Assembly (NCBI RefSeq): GCF_964355755.1
Contig: NC_092674.1
Location: 21,290,001-21,354,000, forward strand
Direction of reading: 5' to 3'
DNA: 64,000 nt
Source of the DNA: Antedon mediterranea
Taxonomy: Eukaryota; Echinodermata; Crinoidea; Comatulida; Antedonidae
Made by a program: the position numbers and the translations under genes. Numbering within the stretch: position 1 is the stretch's first letter; every line of letters starts with the position of its first letter. This document shows, piece by piece, positions 61,848 through 64,000 of this stretch. The notes below the pieces were generated by a model. The model was not told the origin of the DNA and did not search any database. It saw nothing but the letters and a program-made list of their open reading frames with translations.

Positions 61848-64000
61848 TGAATGATCATCATATCATATATTAATTTTTAGTTACCATCTAGAAATGCATC
61901 CCTTTTCCATTTTTTGTTAAGAATTGTGGTTTATTAAAATAACAAAATGTGTAATAATTTTTATGCTAGATACAGCAATCAAGTGTAGAACAGTTTCATC
62001 GAATAGTTTATTTCATATTTGTTTTTGTAATACTTTAAATTCTTTTATTTGCATGTATTGATACATCCTCAAGAATATTTTTTCATTTTTTAGTTGACAA
62101 TATTTGTTTAAAGTAATGTTTTGTTATGCAATGTAATATATACAAATGTTTCAGGTGTAGATGTGGTATGCTATAGATGAATCAGGGCAGAGGAAACACT
62201 TCTATACCCTTCTGGCTGAAACCATTACTCAACTTAATTTTGTACCAATCATGTCCAAGCTTTTGTTAAAGCTGACTAAAACCTAGTTTTAATATAGAGA
62301 TATTTCTGGTAAAATAGTATTTTGTATTATACAATGTAGTTTTTTTTTAATGCAAATAACAAACACTTAAAGCAAACTCAAAGACAGATTTAAACTTGAA
62401 GAGTGAAATAAAATGAATGGACATACATTACACTGAAATTGCTGAAACATCCACACCAATTCATGTTCTTGTTTGCAGTCACTGCAATAAAAAGTGTGTT
62501 ATGATAGCTAAGCTTGATAAATAATTGCATAAAGGTTAAACAAAATATAGATAACTGCAGGAGAATAATTCAAACATTTACTTTATTTATACAACAAATT
62601 TATATTTGAAATATTACCATTGTAATAATTTTACTTTAAAAGTGTTGAATTATTGTGATTGGTGATGGAAAAATAGATATACAGTAATGTCAAATATTAG
62701 ATAATATTAACGTAAACGAAACAAGATAGTTCATTTCTCTTGCCATCGTTTTTCAGAAAATTTCTTTACGCATTGCAATATTTATAATATTATTATATTT
62801 TCAGTAAGGCTATACAGTCAATAGTTTGATATCAATCTAGCCAATTTATTGGTTAAGTGCATGAAAGATACAATGCTACTTTATACAATTGTCATGCATA
62901 ACAAGTAAATTTAATAGTAACACTTTTATTCTAACATAATTAAGTAGTGTTGGATCAAGATTTATTCAGATTCAGGGCTTGGGGTTCAGTCTACTTACAC
63001 AAAACAGTCTATTAAGTTTTTTTTATTCATCAATGGGTTTTGTATTGGTAATGATATCAATAGATTTGTATTTAATACAGATTTTTATAAAGCATGTAGA
63101 CCTAGTTTGAATAATAATTATTGTTTCTTGAAAAAAATCAACTAGCTATTTCAATACAATATACAATTAAAAACTTGATTATTAAAATCAATGAAACTGA
63201 TGAGAATCTAGTACTCTGCACTTTTTATTTGTGTTGACGATTTAATACCTACTATTTATGGACAAGAAATGTCAGCATATACCGAAAAATAAAATCTGGT
63301 ATTTCAAGTTTTAAAGGCCAGGTGCGGGCAAAAAATTTCTATTGATCATAGATGCTAATAATTATCGATCTATAGTTTCCCCTATGTTTCATATTTTTGG
63401 GGATTTTATTTGTGTTACACGAGCTTGTTGAAAATAAGCACTTTCTTATCAGTGGGGGGATAGTTCAAATTACACAGTAATTCTCTATTCTTTTGTACAC
63501 GAATTTTGTAAATAGAGAGGCATTTTAAAAAGCTATAAAAAATAAACGGTGTGGTAAAAAATGTTATCAGATGACTAAATATAGGTAATACAGTATAACT
63601 TGAATTTTACATTTCTGGTATTTTTATTCAACTTCAGATTTTTATTTTCATGCTATAGAAAAAATTATCCACCGTGTATCCACCATCTTTTTTTCACCTT
63701 CTAGGGAGTCACCAGACATGTTATTACATTAGGTTAAACTACCTAACTACTGAAAAAAAAGTCTTCCTGGTTTTTATGACAGAATTTTGCCAAATTTTGC
63801 ATTTGACCATATTAAAAGAAATTCATATTTTTTCGTCTTCATTTCTGTTTCAAATATATAATTTATGTACAATTAACCAGATATTATATTTAAAATTCAT
63901 GCCTGTACCTGAGCTTTAAGTTAAATGATACATTATTTACCTGAATATTGAGTGTATACCAACTAGTCTATTTCTTGTTTGTGGGTGGTGGTTACATGTG
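61848..64000. other. AT-rich 3' flank, no supported gene
   Basis: Apart from the possible 3' UTR of the protease, nothing recognisable is seen. Short frames such as the one at 63,674 lack codon bias, splice context or known motifs. Confidence 0.55.

Noticed and set aside
63674-63919. An 81-residue open frame near the window end
   Set aside because: AT-rich, with no recognisable motif, splice context or homology. It is a chance frame.

Overview
The window reads as animal genomic DNA: AT-rich, spliced, and dense in repeats. It carries two intact conserved genes, an L2-type LINE, SINEs, a hAT-like element and a long satellite. SINE-like and L2-like tails of a kind I associate with marine invertebrates make an invertebrate deuterostome such as an echinoderm my best guess, but the sequence does not prove it.

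Layout. 1-15,917 is one satellite array of about 190-200 bp monomers. It is organised into higher-order repeats (exactly 1,168 bp, then about 3.05 kb) and switches strand near position 150. 16,237-16,815 (-) holds two exons of an ABCC-type ABC transporter, cut off from the rest of the gene by the satellite edge. 17,127-17,607 (-) is a complete two-exon gene, with TATA box and poly(A) signal, for a small secreted protein with 12 mature cysteines that I do not recognise. 17,835-19,921 is a hAT-like non-autonomous transposon with an exact 8-bp target duplication. 19,930-27,500 has no gene that I can support. It holds an RT relic, a 104-bp minisatellite, and a 446-bp duplication separated by a SINE whose head resembles 5S rRNA followed by a tRNA-like part.

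27,513-49,716 (-) is a full importin-5 gene (IPO5/RanBP5/Kap121 family): 24 coding exons, phases consistent throughout, 1,096 codons plus stop. One intron is a U12-type AT-AC intron, one 5' splice site has been amplified into twelve tandem copies, and one exon has decayed tandem copies beside it. Its introns carry a nearly full-length L2-clade LINE, short palindromic elements, a palindromic minisatellite, and a 3.8-kb fold-back element with two inverted copies of a PIN-like transposon gene.

51,589-61,677 (+) is a divergently transcribed ubiquitin-specific protease (peptidase C19): 15 coding exons, 1,334 codons plus stop, with a large acidic insert and a RING-like cysteine cluster inside the catalytic region. 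IPO5 and the protease face away from each other across about 1.9 kb, which must hold both promoters. 61,678-64,000 is AT-rich 3' flank with nothing else that I can support.

Exon boundaries were derived by hand from splice signals, reading-frame phase and remembered family sequence. No alignment or transcript evidence was available.
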